This document shows positions 45,110 through 54,610 of a DNA stretch of 64,000 nucleotides, in pieces. Below the pieces are notes generated by a model that was given only the letters and a program-made list of their open reading frames with translations, ran no database searches and was not told the DNA's origin. The first letter of the stretch is position 1. Each line of letters begins with the position of its first letter. The DNA is taken from assembly GCA_032821775.1 (NCBI GenBank), contig JAVLRN010000010.1, forward strand, positions 2,356,001-2,420,000, given 5' to 3'. A program made the translations under genes and the position numbers. Source of the DNA: Sanguinoderma infundibulare (taxonomy: Eukaryota > Basidiomycota > Agaricomycetes > Polyporales > Polyporaceae).

Positions 45110-45560
45110 CCGGACTATTTCAGCAAGGCATTGCGCTGCCGGAGCTCCGTAAGCCGCGCGATCCCGCCTAGTGCCTGCGCGCCGCGGATTGCGTGCTCCA
45201 TGAGCATAGAAATGGTGAAACTCTGAACACTCACAGTCCGAACTTGTTCAGAAAGCAGACCTTCGTGTTTTGATGTATGATAGCCTCAGTGAGCTTCCTC
45301 TTTCGGGCATCTCCGTCGGGAGCGTGTGACGACTACGTCGATTCCGGAGAGGACGTCATCCACAGACTCATTAAAGGAGTGCAGCTCCGCGCCGAGCTTT
45401 GCGAGCTCCAGGGTTTTGGGTGAGTTGGAGTCGCGGGTTGTGGATGGGAAATGTGGACCGATACTCGGTCAGGAAGACCTTGCTAATGCGGAGACCTATA
45501 GTCGAGTAAGGACTACGCAGAAGTGTCGTATTGAAGCGATCTCGTATGACCCTCACCTAT
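45110..45560 (-). pseudogene. Decayed NmrA/isoflavone-reductase-like fragment
   Basis: On the minus strand near 45210-45450, SPKTLELAKLGAELHSFNES followed by VDDVLSGIDVVVT and, in another frame, LTEAIIHQNTKVCFLNKFG. The order resembles the middle of NmrA-like NAD(P)-binding reductases (LVRP..., then GVDVVIS, then LI-AA...-KVKLFVPSEFG), here with K in place of the S-E part and a frame change between the segments. The N-terminal glycine-rich loop was not found. Family assignment is by pattern only. Confidence 0.4.
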
Positions 45561-46083
45561 ACCAACCAGCTCACCTGCCACTCATGTTCACTTCCCTCAC
45601 AAAAACCTGTACACCACCGCACCGCCAGAGAACGGTGCATAGTAGAGTGCACAGGAACTTGAAGAGACAGCGAGCGCCCAACGCAACCAAGCCGCGCCTG
45701 CCCTGAAGTCAGTGGTCCTCGGGGTCCTGTTGTGTGTTGCCACATGTGCTGACCGAAACCAAACCTGGTATGCGCTCGTATGCGTCCTCCTATCAGGTCA
45801 AGCCGTAAGCGCATCTCCGATTTATTTGTATCCCCCGAATATTCAGCTTATTTATCGCATGCCCATGGCGATAGACGATGGATTACGTCGTCGAAACACG
45901 TATCTGAAGTACAACCTGGGACGTCAGGATCAAAACACTGCTGCATGCGAACCACGGGAATCTGCTTGCGGGACGGCGGATGGGACATCTGGAGATAGGG
46001 AGCCAAGCGGATCGTCAGCGAGAGATCAGCGCATGCCTTGGAAGACGACGCCTACATGGACAGGCGAGGGATGAGCAGCGCTG
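45561..46083. other. Intergenic region
   Basis: No gene recognised. Confidence 0.35.
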
Positions 46084-46892
46084 TCAGTCTGTGGCGCTGA
46101 CCCTCGTGAAGATGACGTTCAGGTCCTGGTCACAGACCCGTGTCATGGCCTCGATGGTATGCTTGCCGAGGATCCTGGCCGAGAAGCCGTACAGCCTCCT
46201 CTTGCTCGCCAGCTTGAAACGAATGGGCCTACCGGGCTCCAACTTCAGCCGACCGTGAACGTCTTCCGGCCTGTTCATCTCCCCCCAGCTGTCCACGGTC
46301 CACCTCCATATGAACATGCACGGCGCGCCGTCGTACAAGCCCTCGGGCAGCTGGAGCCAGATCTTCTCGCCGTTCGGGGCTAGGCGGGGCTCGGTGAGGG
46401 TGCCGATGAAGACGGCGCCGTGGAAGTGGTGGATGCCCTTCGCTTTGCCCCTGAAGAGCTCTGAGGCGATGTCGTCGGTCTCCATATTGTTGCTGCCGGC
46501 GACGAGAACGTGGCTCTTGGTCTTGTCTATGACGCTTTCCACCTCGATCGCGGTCGGAATGCTGGAGGTGTAGATGTCCATGAGCTTGCTCGTGAAGAAG
46601 TCGTCCATCTTGTGGATGATGACGACAGGGGTCGGCTCAGCGGCTTCGGAGAGGAGGACGACGTTGCGCACGGCGCTTTCCGTGAGGTTGGCGATGGAGG
46701 CCCAGAAACGCTTGTCATTTTCATCCTGATTTCCACTGGCGATAGCGACACGTTGGAAGGCATACACTGTCCCTACGAGCGGGATGTGCTCGACGGCAGA
46801 GTAGACGACGTCTTCGAGACAGACGAAGTACTGGGTACAGGAGGTTAAGACAACAAACATGATTGAAACGGGTTACGTACCGTGGGGTTCAT
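46084..46892 (-). CDS. Hypothetical protein, 252 residues
   Basis: Exon 1 46892-46881 (MNPT), intron gtacgt...cccag, exon 2 46830-46084. The protein begins MNPTYFVCLEDVVYSAVEHI and has a moderately hydrophobic helix VGTVYAFQRVAIASGN. The rest is hydrophilic: RNVVLLSEAAEPTPVVIIHK, SHVLVAGSNNMETDD, IHHFHGAVFIGTLTEPRLAP, MFIWRWTVDSWGEMNRPEDV, and the ending VIFTRVSATD. I recognise no domain. The long open frame, good intron signals and GC-rich third positions support a real gene. It sits between oxygenases F and G. Confidence 0.6.
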
Positions 46893-47193
46893 GATGTCGC
46901 GAGCTGAGAACAAAGAAAATAGTACGGACTGTATGCGCAAAGTAGCAATATGACGTCTGTATCGTCGCTCGGGCTTCGAATTCCCACGCTCCTTGGAACA
47001 TACGTCTTGCTCATGCATGGTGCATGAACCGTGGCGGCGTGTACTGAGTTCCCCACTGGCAGCATTGTCCCCACGTCATGATCTTGCATCCAAAACCGGT
47101 TTTTTTCATTCAGCGTGGCATTCGTACTCACTCCATATACCGTCGGACCGGACAAGCCTTCAAAGCTTCACATCTCGTCGAGCACCCTCGCCG
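46893..47193. other. Intergenic region
   Basis: 301 bases, no feature recognised. Confidence 0.3.
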
Positions 47194-48826
47194 TCAGTTG
47201 TAATACTTCAACACAAGCACCCCATTGTCCACGATCTGCTCCTGCGTCTCCACGTCCGTGCCCGTCGCCGTCTTGAGCCCGTACGCCATGTAGCGCATCT
47301 TGCGCCACTCCGCCATCGTCGGCGCGACCTCGAACCGCCGCACGACCGTCACGCCCTCCCGTTCCAGCACGGGACTCTTGACGGGAACTAGCTTCACGTC
47401 GTCGTCCGCGAGGGCAAAGTAGTACGTGCCGAGGCGCGTGAAGCCGCGCTGGTCGGCGGGCGGCTGGACGACGCGGTGGATGGTGGCTTTGTAGAAGCCG
47501 CCGGAGAGCATCTCCAGAGACTCTCCGATGTTGATGACCTGTCGATGTCAACGCGGCGTCGCGCGGAGGGCGCGCCGTATGGGTGAGCTGCGCGGAGTTG
47601 GGAGAACACGAGAGACGCACGAGAGCGTTGTCGATGTGTTTGACCCAGCGCCACTTCCCGTCGGGCGACAAGATCTGGAGCGCGGCGATGGGCTGGCTGT
47701 AGAGGATGGTCACGGTGCCGGTATCTAGGATGGGAGAGTCGGCATGCAGTACAACGAACGCGTGCAGGCCGTCTCGCACCTGTGTGCCCCTTGAGCCAGA
47801 CGCTGTTCGTCTTCGATTCGTCTTCCTCCGTCCGCGGGTAACTGGATGAAGCTCAACATGCGGTCAAGATCTGGCGAGCCCCGTAACTTACTATTTGATC
47901 CATCGAGCTTTATGCATTGACGTACAGGATCAGCGCATATATCCATAGCGCGTCAATAAATCACCCACCGTGGCTGTCTCCGACAGCGTCAAAGCCGTGC
48001 ATCTTGACGAACGTCTCCTCGGGCAGCTCCATCCCCAAAGCAAGGATTCTGTGCACGTATAAGTCCCAGAGAAGATTCCATTCGACTTAAAAATGCACCG
48101 GAGAATATCGTGCAGGATATTGTAATGGTTGTGTTCGGAGAAGGCGCGCAGTTCTGGAAGGAATGGTTCTAACGCCTTCGGGTGCTTCTGTCCTCCGAAG
48201 ACAGTCCGGTGCACTAGCGAGCACGCGTTTGCGTAGCTGTTAGACAAGAAGACGATCGCGCGAGAGGAAATGACAAGCTCACGGGCATACTGCTCATGCT
48301 GGTCGCGAACACCATTGTCGATGGTCTGGTGCAACGTCTTCATCCGCGCTACATGGACTGTATATTTAAGGACTCACCCAGAGCTGACGGGGCTTGTATC
48401 CTATCTTCGAGCCCTCCTCTGCAAGTTTCGAGGCGTGCTGCATTCTCTCCGCCTCCGGTACTTGGGTGAACACGACGTCCCCGATGTCGAAGATACGGTC
48501 AGTCTAGCTGACGTGAGCGATCCATCCCGGGCGGGTTTCGATAACACGTCTGGCACGCACCTGAGCCTGAGTCAACCCATGGTTGACTATGCACATGAAG
48601 CCGACGGTGCGCATCACATCGCGCACCCGGGGAGCGATCTCCGCACGACCTTCAGGAGTGCCGGCTTTTGAAAAATCGATGATAGGCAGATCCGCCCAAT
48701 CCACTGCGCCAAATCAAGAAAATATCAGCATAATAAAACGACGAGGTGTAGTGTCCACTCACGATCTTCATTGGTTGGTGGAGGTGCCACCCAGCGAGGG
48801 ACGGAGGGCAAGGTGGTGCCTGGCAT
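47194..48826 (-). CDS. 2OG-Fe(II) oxygenase copy G
   Basis: Start MPGTTLPSVPRWVAPPPTNE at 48826. Exon 2 DWADLPIIDFSKAGTPEGRA, IVNHGLTQAQ. Exon 4 TIDNGVRDQHEQYA. Exon 5 HRTVFGGQKHPKALEPFLPE. Micro-exon RWIKY. SVWLKGHT, intron, GTVTILYSQPIAALQILS, intron, LEMLSGGFYKATIHRVVQPP, LGTYYFALADDD, ending VLVLKYYN. Fe ligands are present. The tail region is the most divergent of the set (VPVKSPVLEREGVTVVRRFE lacks one residue of the KESPVL motif). Paired with F by ILYSQP and KYYN. Confidence 0.91.
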
Positions 48827-49629
48827 TGTCGTTGTGCCCAAGCAGCGAAGTGCGAAGGTGGGGATTCTGAGCTCGGAGGCTCTCGACGATGTGGTAGTGG
48901 AAACGTGAACCTGAGGTACAAGCGTGGGTACGTCCACTGTGCCGTCAGCATCACGGTAGACAGCTTGATTTCTACAGTTGGAGTAGAAGACGGCCCACCT
49001 GACGATGTCAAGAAGCGACCAAACCTCACGAGACAGGGCAAGACGCTGCCCGCGTGTGAACGTATGCATATTTTTCTGGCGAGAGGTTCTCATACTGTCA
49101 AGATAGCTCCCACTGAGACGTGGAGTGAAGCCGATAAATAAAGATCGGGGCTCCGCGAGCGGAGGGCACCACCAAAGACTCGTAGATCTAGGCTCCATGC
49201 TAATGCCAGTGAGAATGGAGGATGGCCTTCTGCAGCGAGGAAAGCGATATGCGGAATGCCTGGAAACAAGCACTGATCGGATGGACTAGCATTCGGAGGT
49301 AGCATCATGACGGGGGTGAGCTGAGGCAGGAAGTGGGGAGCCCCCGTGTCATGTCCACATAAGGGAGGTTTAACGCCCTTAGGCTTAGGTCACTTACACC
49401 GCGCGCACAAACCACCTCTGCCAGTGTCTCGGTTCGTATTTCCCCTCCTCTCCGTCCACAAAGAGGATAGAACCCGCACGCGCGCGGATCTTTCGCGGCC
49501 TGACGTGAGTGCTGTGTGATTGGCGTTATGGCCTCGCGCGACCTCGAGAAACACTTGTGTTCCCCATCACGCGCGCAGTGCCGCGATCCGGACGACGACG
49601 TTGAGAGCATGTCCCATGGGCAAAACGGT
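48827..49629. other. Intergenic region
   Basis: No gene recognised. It contains the oxygenase G promoter, with only an AATAAAG stretch at 49136 as a TATA-like candidate about 310 bases upstream. Confidence 0.35.
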
Positions 49630-50213
49630 TCATTCACGCACAACTTGGTGCACATCCGGATCACGTGCGTCCCGTTCCTGTTTCGGTGCTTGGCGTCTGC
49701 GGATGACGACTCGGTGGATACCTTCCCCCTTCTCGTCCTTATCCTCGTCCTCGCCCTCGCCCTCAACAGGGAGCAGTGCTTCGCGCATTGTTGAAGTCTG
49801 CTCGGATGCGTTGGGGTCGAACCCTGGATAGATATTGTTATCAGTGACAGACGTTCGTACAGCGACCTGTTTTGGGGACACACCTTCAGATTGGCTCCCC
49901 ACTGGCATCGCGCGTCTTCGACGCCTGCGTTTCGCCGCAAACCAGATCGAGAACGCGATGAGGACACTTGTCGCTACGACTCCGATGATGATTGCGGCGA
50001 TCGCGCCTGCTTTCAAACCATGATGGGGAGGAGACGGCAGTGCTGACAAAGAGGACGCGCTGGGACTCGGGGCTGATGACGAGGGCGTAGGAGGAAGGGA
50101 GTCTGCAGCAGCGCTACCCGATGACCCAAGCACGCTAAACGCATTGCCGGTCGCGCTCTGACTCTGGCTCGGCGATAGAGGTGACGTGCTCGCAAGCGAG
50201 GCGGAATTGCGGG

Positions 50214-50223
50214 ACGTAGATGG
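50214..50223. repeat. Target-site duplication, left copy
   Basis: ACGTAGATGG, identical to 51430-51439. It flanks the inverted-repeat element. Length 9-10 bp fits Mutator-like transposition. Confidence 0.85.
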
Positions 50224-50238
50224 AGCCGTCTACACACC

Positions 50239-50312
50239 CACTTGCAAGTGCGTGGTATATTATACCGAGCCCACTTGCAAGTGCGCGCAGACGCCCACCC
50301 CGCTTGCAAGTG
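50239..50312. repeat. Palindromic CACTTGCAAGTG array in left TIR
   Basis: Perfect 12-bp palindrome at 50239-50250 and 50272-50283, and a one-base variant at 50301-50312. The right TIR has matching units, for example 51404-51415. A plausible transposase-binding array. Confidence 0.8.
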
Positions 50313-50601
50313 CGCAGACACGCCCAGCCCCTCCGCCTCGTGACCCCTCCCTCCCCCGCCCGCGTTCACTCCCCTCCCCCTATTACCTCCCTCCGGACCT
50401 CCGTAGATACATTTTCGGATAGAGCGTCATCCTGTAGTATGCTTGTACGTCTGTGTGAAATCCAATAGAGAAATTGTCAAAAAAATATGTGTCCGGCCAT
50501 GCTCGAACCAAAGGACTCACATGAGTTTCACCAAGATGATTGTCCATACCATTCAGCCATACAACCTCAGTGAGGGCAGGGGGAGCAATTACCATATACA
50601 G

Positions 50602-50964
50602 TCAGAGGTCCCAGGGATCCCCAGCGCGCCCGCGCTGATGCAAGTGTCCCATGGCACCCACGCTGATGCAAGTGTCCCTTGACTCCCTCTCGTCCGAGGT
50701 GTCGAGGTCATCCATAGCATTATGGGTCGTTTGTATCCGACCAAAGAAGTCCGTTGGCAACACTGGCTCCGGTGCCAAGTGGATGACGGGGGGATGGATC
50801 CTGTCCGGAATGGTCAAGGAGAGTTGACTCCCAAGCCTCTGACGCGCAGCGAGCAGGCCCGTAGGCGAGGATGAGGTCGATGTGGAAGAAAATGAGAAGT
50901 TGACAGATGTGTCTTGCACAGGGCAAATGTCGAGGATGGCGGTCACTTGTATCAGGGCGGGCAC
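50602..50964 (-). CDS. Open frame inside the Mutator-like element, possibly a captured gene fragment
   Basis: 120 codons. Central part DICPVQDTSVNFSFSSTSTS, SPTGLLAARQRLGSQLSLTI and PPVIHLAPEPVLPTDFFGRI look like real coding sequence, while both ends run into the inverted GATGCAAGT repeats. No transposase motif. It could be an exon captured by the element, as in Pack-MULEs, or chance. Not assigned to a family. Confidence 0.3.
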   Translation of the reverse strand: MPALIQVTAILDICPVQDTSVNFSFSSTSTSSSPTGLLAARQRLGSQLSLTIPDRIHPPVIHLAPEPVLPTDFFGRIQTTHNAMDDLDTSDERESRDTCISVGAMGHLHQRGRAGDPWDL

Positions 50965-51429
50965 GAGGGGGTGACTTGCATCAGGGCGCAGTGACTTGCA
51001 TCAGTGCGGGCGGCGGAGGGGTCACTGGAACATCTTACTGAATGTATTATCTCCTCCCCTGGCTTTTAGAAAGGTCAGATGGTTGAATGGTACCAACAGT
51101 GGCCTTGAAGTACATGTGAGTCCCTTAGTTTGAGCATGGCCTGTGCATATATTTTTGATAATTTATTCATCCTATTGTACACAGACGTACCAGCATACTA
51201 TGCGATGGCGTGTTGTCTAAAAATTTATTTACAAAGGTCCTGAGAGGTAATAGGGGGAAGGGGGCGAACATGGGCGGGGGAGGGGGAGGGGTCATGAGGC
51301 GGAGGGGCTGCGCACTTGCAAGTAGGCTGGGCGTACCTGCCCACTTGCAAGCGGGGTGGGCATCTGCGCACACTTGCAAGCGGGCTTGGTATAATATACC
51401 GCGCACTTGCAAGTGGGTGTGTAGACTCT

Positions 51430-51439
51430 ACGTAGATGG
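51430..51439. repeat. Target-site duplication, right copy
   Basis: ACGTAGATGG, matching 50214-50223. Confidence 0.85.
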
Positions 51440-51772
51440 GGGAACCACGGTCTCGCTCTCAGGGTGAGAGGTTGTCGATGGGGAGGTCAGCTGAGTCGCG
51501 GATGGAGAGGCTCTTGGTGGCGATGGCGGGGTAGGCACAATGGTGGACATCGAAGTAGTGGGAGGTGGAGTAGAGGGAGCGACGTGGGTGGTAGTCGAGG
51601 TGGTAGTGGGGGTGTTTGGGGATGCACGGCCATCACCGCCCCCACCGATAATGGTGGAACAACTACCAACACCATTGAAAAACATGCAGGTCTCTTCGAA
51701 GACCGTGCTCACATCCTGCTGTCGCATAGGGGGCAGAGAGGAGGGCCGGAGGAAAGGAGGACATTTGGGCAC

Positions 51773-53071
51773 TCCTATCCATCGCTTTTTGAGGTCAGCG
51801 CTACTCTTGAATCCTTGATTCGGGGAGTGCTGTGATTGATGTGGTACATGCCCTCGCTTCTCGAACCAATTCTTCGGTTCCGACGTTGGTAGGAATGTTG
51901 AAGATTGCCTGCAGGCCTATGGCGTCTGGGACAGCGCGTCACAAACAGGACTCAAGTGGAGCTCAATGATATACAGCAAACAAGCTTTCACTCACTTCGT
52001 CTAATGCCAAGGAGATACAGGACAAAAGCGCTGTGATCATTGTACAGGGTCCTCGGCGGTATTCTACAGCCGACATAAAGGTATGGCTGTGTCTGACAAG
52101 GTTTGTTTTCTTCCTGTCATATCGAAGCTACCAAGCACATCCGTGCAAGAAACGACCGCAATCAGTCGCTGACCGCAAAGGATTCCTAAAGACGTGCATC
52201 GAATGAACTTACTGATGACGTGTTTGGCTTCCGCAGCGAGAATGCATGCACAGGACACACAGCCGCCTTCCTCTGAGTCCACGTACCATGCTGTGGGTCT
52301 ACTGACCCCGACCTTGCGCCACTCCAACCAACGCCATGCAATTCCTGCAGTAAATCATGATGCAAGAATGAGAAGAGGACTCTGGTCGGACGATCCTGAG
52401 ACAGCGTGCGTTTCACCAAATCACCGGCATAACTGAATGGAGATACGGTGATCCAGCCATTTTCCTGCGATAAAATCTCCAATAAGATGTCACAGTCCGT
52501 CGCTGCCTATACATATCTCCCATGCCTCTGCACGATCGACGTGTGCCATTCTGAGTTTCCAATCCCTCTAGTTAAACGATGGGTCTTGTTAAGACTTTAG
52601 ACCAATTAAGCAGGTGAATTATTGCATTGCTGAAATGCAAAAAAAGAGAGCATGGTTTGCGAGCAGGTCAAACAGAAGAATGATGAGGGTAGACAGACCG
52701 GGATGACGACAAGAGTTCGGAGTAGCCGGTGCTAGCCGGAGTGTGTCAAGCCTGCAGACGTGTCCATTTCCCAATCCGGTCCAGCATCTACTCCCGTTCG
52801 CATGGGCAGGTTCGGGCGCTGAGAGCCTTGCTTCATTCTGCATTGCTTGATCATTCCGCTAGTCCTACTGGTGTATATTCAAGATGCAAGTACTCTTTTA
52901 TATCTTGTGAGATTTACTAGCCTGTCATATCTTTGGGTCCCTCAACTCCCTGAGCTCCCCACGTCTCTCTGATTACTGCGTTTGTTCGTCGAGAATCATC
53001 GGTGGAGAATCATCAATCATCAGTAGGCACAAAAACTTTCCTGCATACTCAAAACTCACTCTGTATGCCAG
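51773..53071. other. Intergenic region with unassigned open frames
   Basis: On the minus strand near 52200-52550 there are exon-like pieces (MAHVDRAEAWEICIGSDGL; ENGWITVSPFSYAGD; YVDSEEGGCVSCACILAAEA) with possible splice sites. They may be a small gene or a relic. I cannot assign a family or a complete structure. Confidence 0.3.
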
Positions 53072-54227
53072 ATGAACTCGCAAATCACATTCGAATGCCA
53101 CCCAAAGTTGTATTTCCCAGACGGTGATGTCATTCTGGCAGCCAAGCTCAAGGCCCACGCGAATGAGGATCCCCCGCGATACCAACTATTCCGCGTCCAC
53201 AAGCTCATCCTCTCCCTTCATTCGCCAATCCTTGCCAACTTCTTTGTGGATGCCCAGGCTGCCCCCAACAAATCGTACGATGGAGCGCCACTTGCAGAAA
53301 TGCACGGAGATAGGGCGGAAGATCTCGCCCTCCTCCTCGCTTACTTGTATGACCCAGAAACATACGTCTCTGCTATGTGTCTTTATCCTTGTGCGTTATT
53401 CACGCTTGATTCGCAGCTCTTTGGTGTTCCGGCGCCACGACTCTAACATGCCTATCATCGCCAGCGGCATCGTCAAGTTGGCTGACAAGTACCAACTCGA
53501 GACCCTTCACAACCGACTTGTGAATCAAGTCAGGGAGGAGTGGCCCACGACGCTTCAAAAATGGGACATTCAACAGGGGGAGATCAAGGCCATCACCAGC
53601 ACAGATCTTGCACTCGGCGCTCACACCTTTGGGAACCGGTACCTCTCAGACCTCCTTCCCAAGCCAGTGTCCGCCATACTCTTTGCACAAGAGTTTGGAT
53701 GTCCTGAGATCTTGCCTGCCGTGTTCTACCAGCTCGCTCGCATAAAATTCAAGCATGACTGGGCCTTCCGTGACAACTGCTTGTCCCTGATTGCCGATGA
53801 AGTGCGCTATGTCCCTCTAGCTAGATGGAGCCTCCTCGAGAAGGACGACCTCGTGCGCTACATTCATGGCCATGAAAACGTCTACGATTACACTCCAGAC
53901 GTCAGGGCGTTCTTGTCCAACGAGTGCAACCCCGACCACTTAGACCCCTTGGATGGTGGTGCGGCTTGGGCTGAGCTTGTCAAAACACCCTGTTATTAGT
54001 ACATCAACCGCATGATCGAAGTTCTGTGGATGCACAGATTCGGGTTCTTTCGGGACCCATTGCAATTGCTGATGGAGTGTAGGAAACACGAGACAATTCC
54101 AGAGCTGTCGGAGAAGCATTTTCTGAACGGACTTTGCGAAAATTGCAAAGATGCTCTACGTTTTGGAGTATGCTTGCAGCGGCAGAGGGCTTTGGAGGCA
54201 TTGCCGAGGTGGTTCAATCTTGAATAG
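53072..54227 (+). pseudogene. BTB/POZ-domain protein 2, premature stop
   Basis: Exon 1 from MNSQITFECHPKLYFPDGDV: FRVHKLILSLHSPILANFFV, LLLAYLYDPET. The junction to exon 2 (SLVFRRHDSNMPIIASGIVK) needs a short intron of about 40 nt ending in gattcgcag at 53415. Exon 2 continues LADKYQLETLHNRLVNQVRE, EWPTTLQKWDIQQ, LFAQEFGCPEILPAVFYQLA and ARWSLLEKDDLVRYIHGHEN. At 53998-54000 an in-frame TAG interrupts PCY-stop-YINRMIEVLW. The same frame then continues for 75 codons to CENCKDALRFGVCLQRQRAL and RWFNLE, which match the ends of the other two BTB genes. A splice that would remove the TAG in frame was not found. Confidence 0.8.
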
Positions 54228-54610
54228 GTTCGGATGGTCAGCAGTGGCATCGTAACTAGGTTTTCGTTGGCAGAAATATTGTAGTGGTACAACAATGCGA
54301 CTCGGCTTTTAGTAACTTGTTTTTTTCCGTTTCTTGGTCAACCCCCTTGCATTGACACCATGTACGCCCTGCGTGCCATTTTCATATCATCTGCTGTCGA
54401 AGCAAGCTCGCACTTCTGAGTCTGATGTTGTAGGATGTAGCACATGGCTTTTCGCCAGGAGAGACGATGATGTCAGCCATGCGCATCATGCATGGAGAGC
54501 TCCTATACAACCTCAACCTCCTACAAGAATGAGCAAGCAACTTGCTCTGGAGACATTTGTGGGTATAGCAACTTCTATACTTGATAATTGAATCTGACCA
54601 CATATTACAG
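54228..54610. other. Intergenic region between tandem BTB genes
   Basis: 383 bases, AT-richer than its neighbours. No gene recognised. Confidence 0.35.

Larger units (their letters stand above)
50224..51429. mobile_element. Non-autonomous Mutator-like element with long terminal inverted repeats
   Basis: 1206 bp. The ends read AGCCGTCTACACACCC (left) and GGGTGTGTAGACTCT (right), which are inverted near-copies. The inverted similarity runs inward for at least 300 bases from each end (shared blocks GGTATATTATACC, CAGCCCCTCCGCCTC, GGACTCACATG) and possibly 440, where GATGCAAGT repeats pair up. Flanked by 10-bp direct repeats. Known for Mutator-like elements: long TIRs and 8-11 bp duplications. 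No transposase is encoded. The middle (about 50690-50945) keeps an open frame on the minus strand. The insertion splits membrane protein gene 4. Confidence 0.85.
49630..51772 (-). pseudogene. Ser/Thr-rich membrane protein 4, split by a transposable element
   Basis: 5' part (about 51772-51430): EETCMFFNGVGSCSTIIGGG followed by a Thr/Pro/Ser linker (PTTTSTTTHVAPSTPPPTTS) ending VVPPST. 3' part (50223-49630): SRNSASLASTSPLSPSQSQS, then helix AGAIAAIIIGVVATSVLIAF, stop-transfer AAKRRRRRR and a hydrophilic tail ending HQVVRE. Helix plus Arg run and the Cys-then-linker order match membrane proteins 1-3. The two parts are separated by the element at 50224-51429. Leaving out the element and one copy of its 10-bp flanking duplication restores a continuous frame across the junction. 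The ectodomain upstream of 51.8 kb with the WTGG motif was not found, so the 5' end is also unclear. Confidence 0.75.

Noticed and set aside
53360..53415. AT-AC (minor spliceosome) intron at the ACATAC sequence in BTB 2 and 3
   Set aside because: No ATATCCTT donor and the acceptors end in AG. A short GT-AG intron is simpler.
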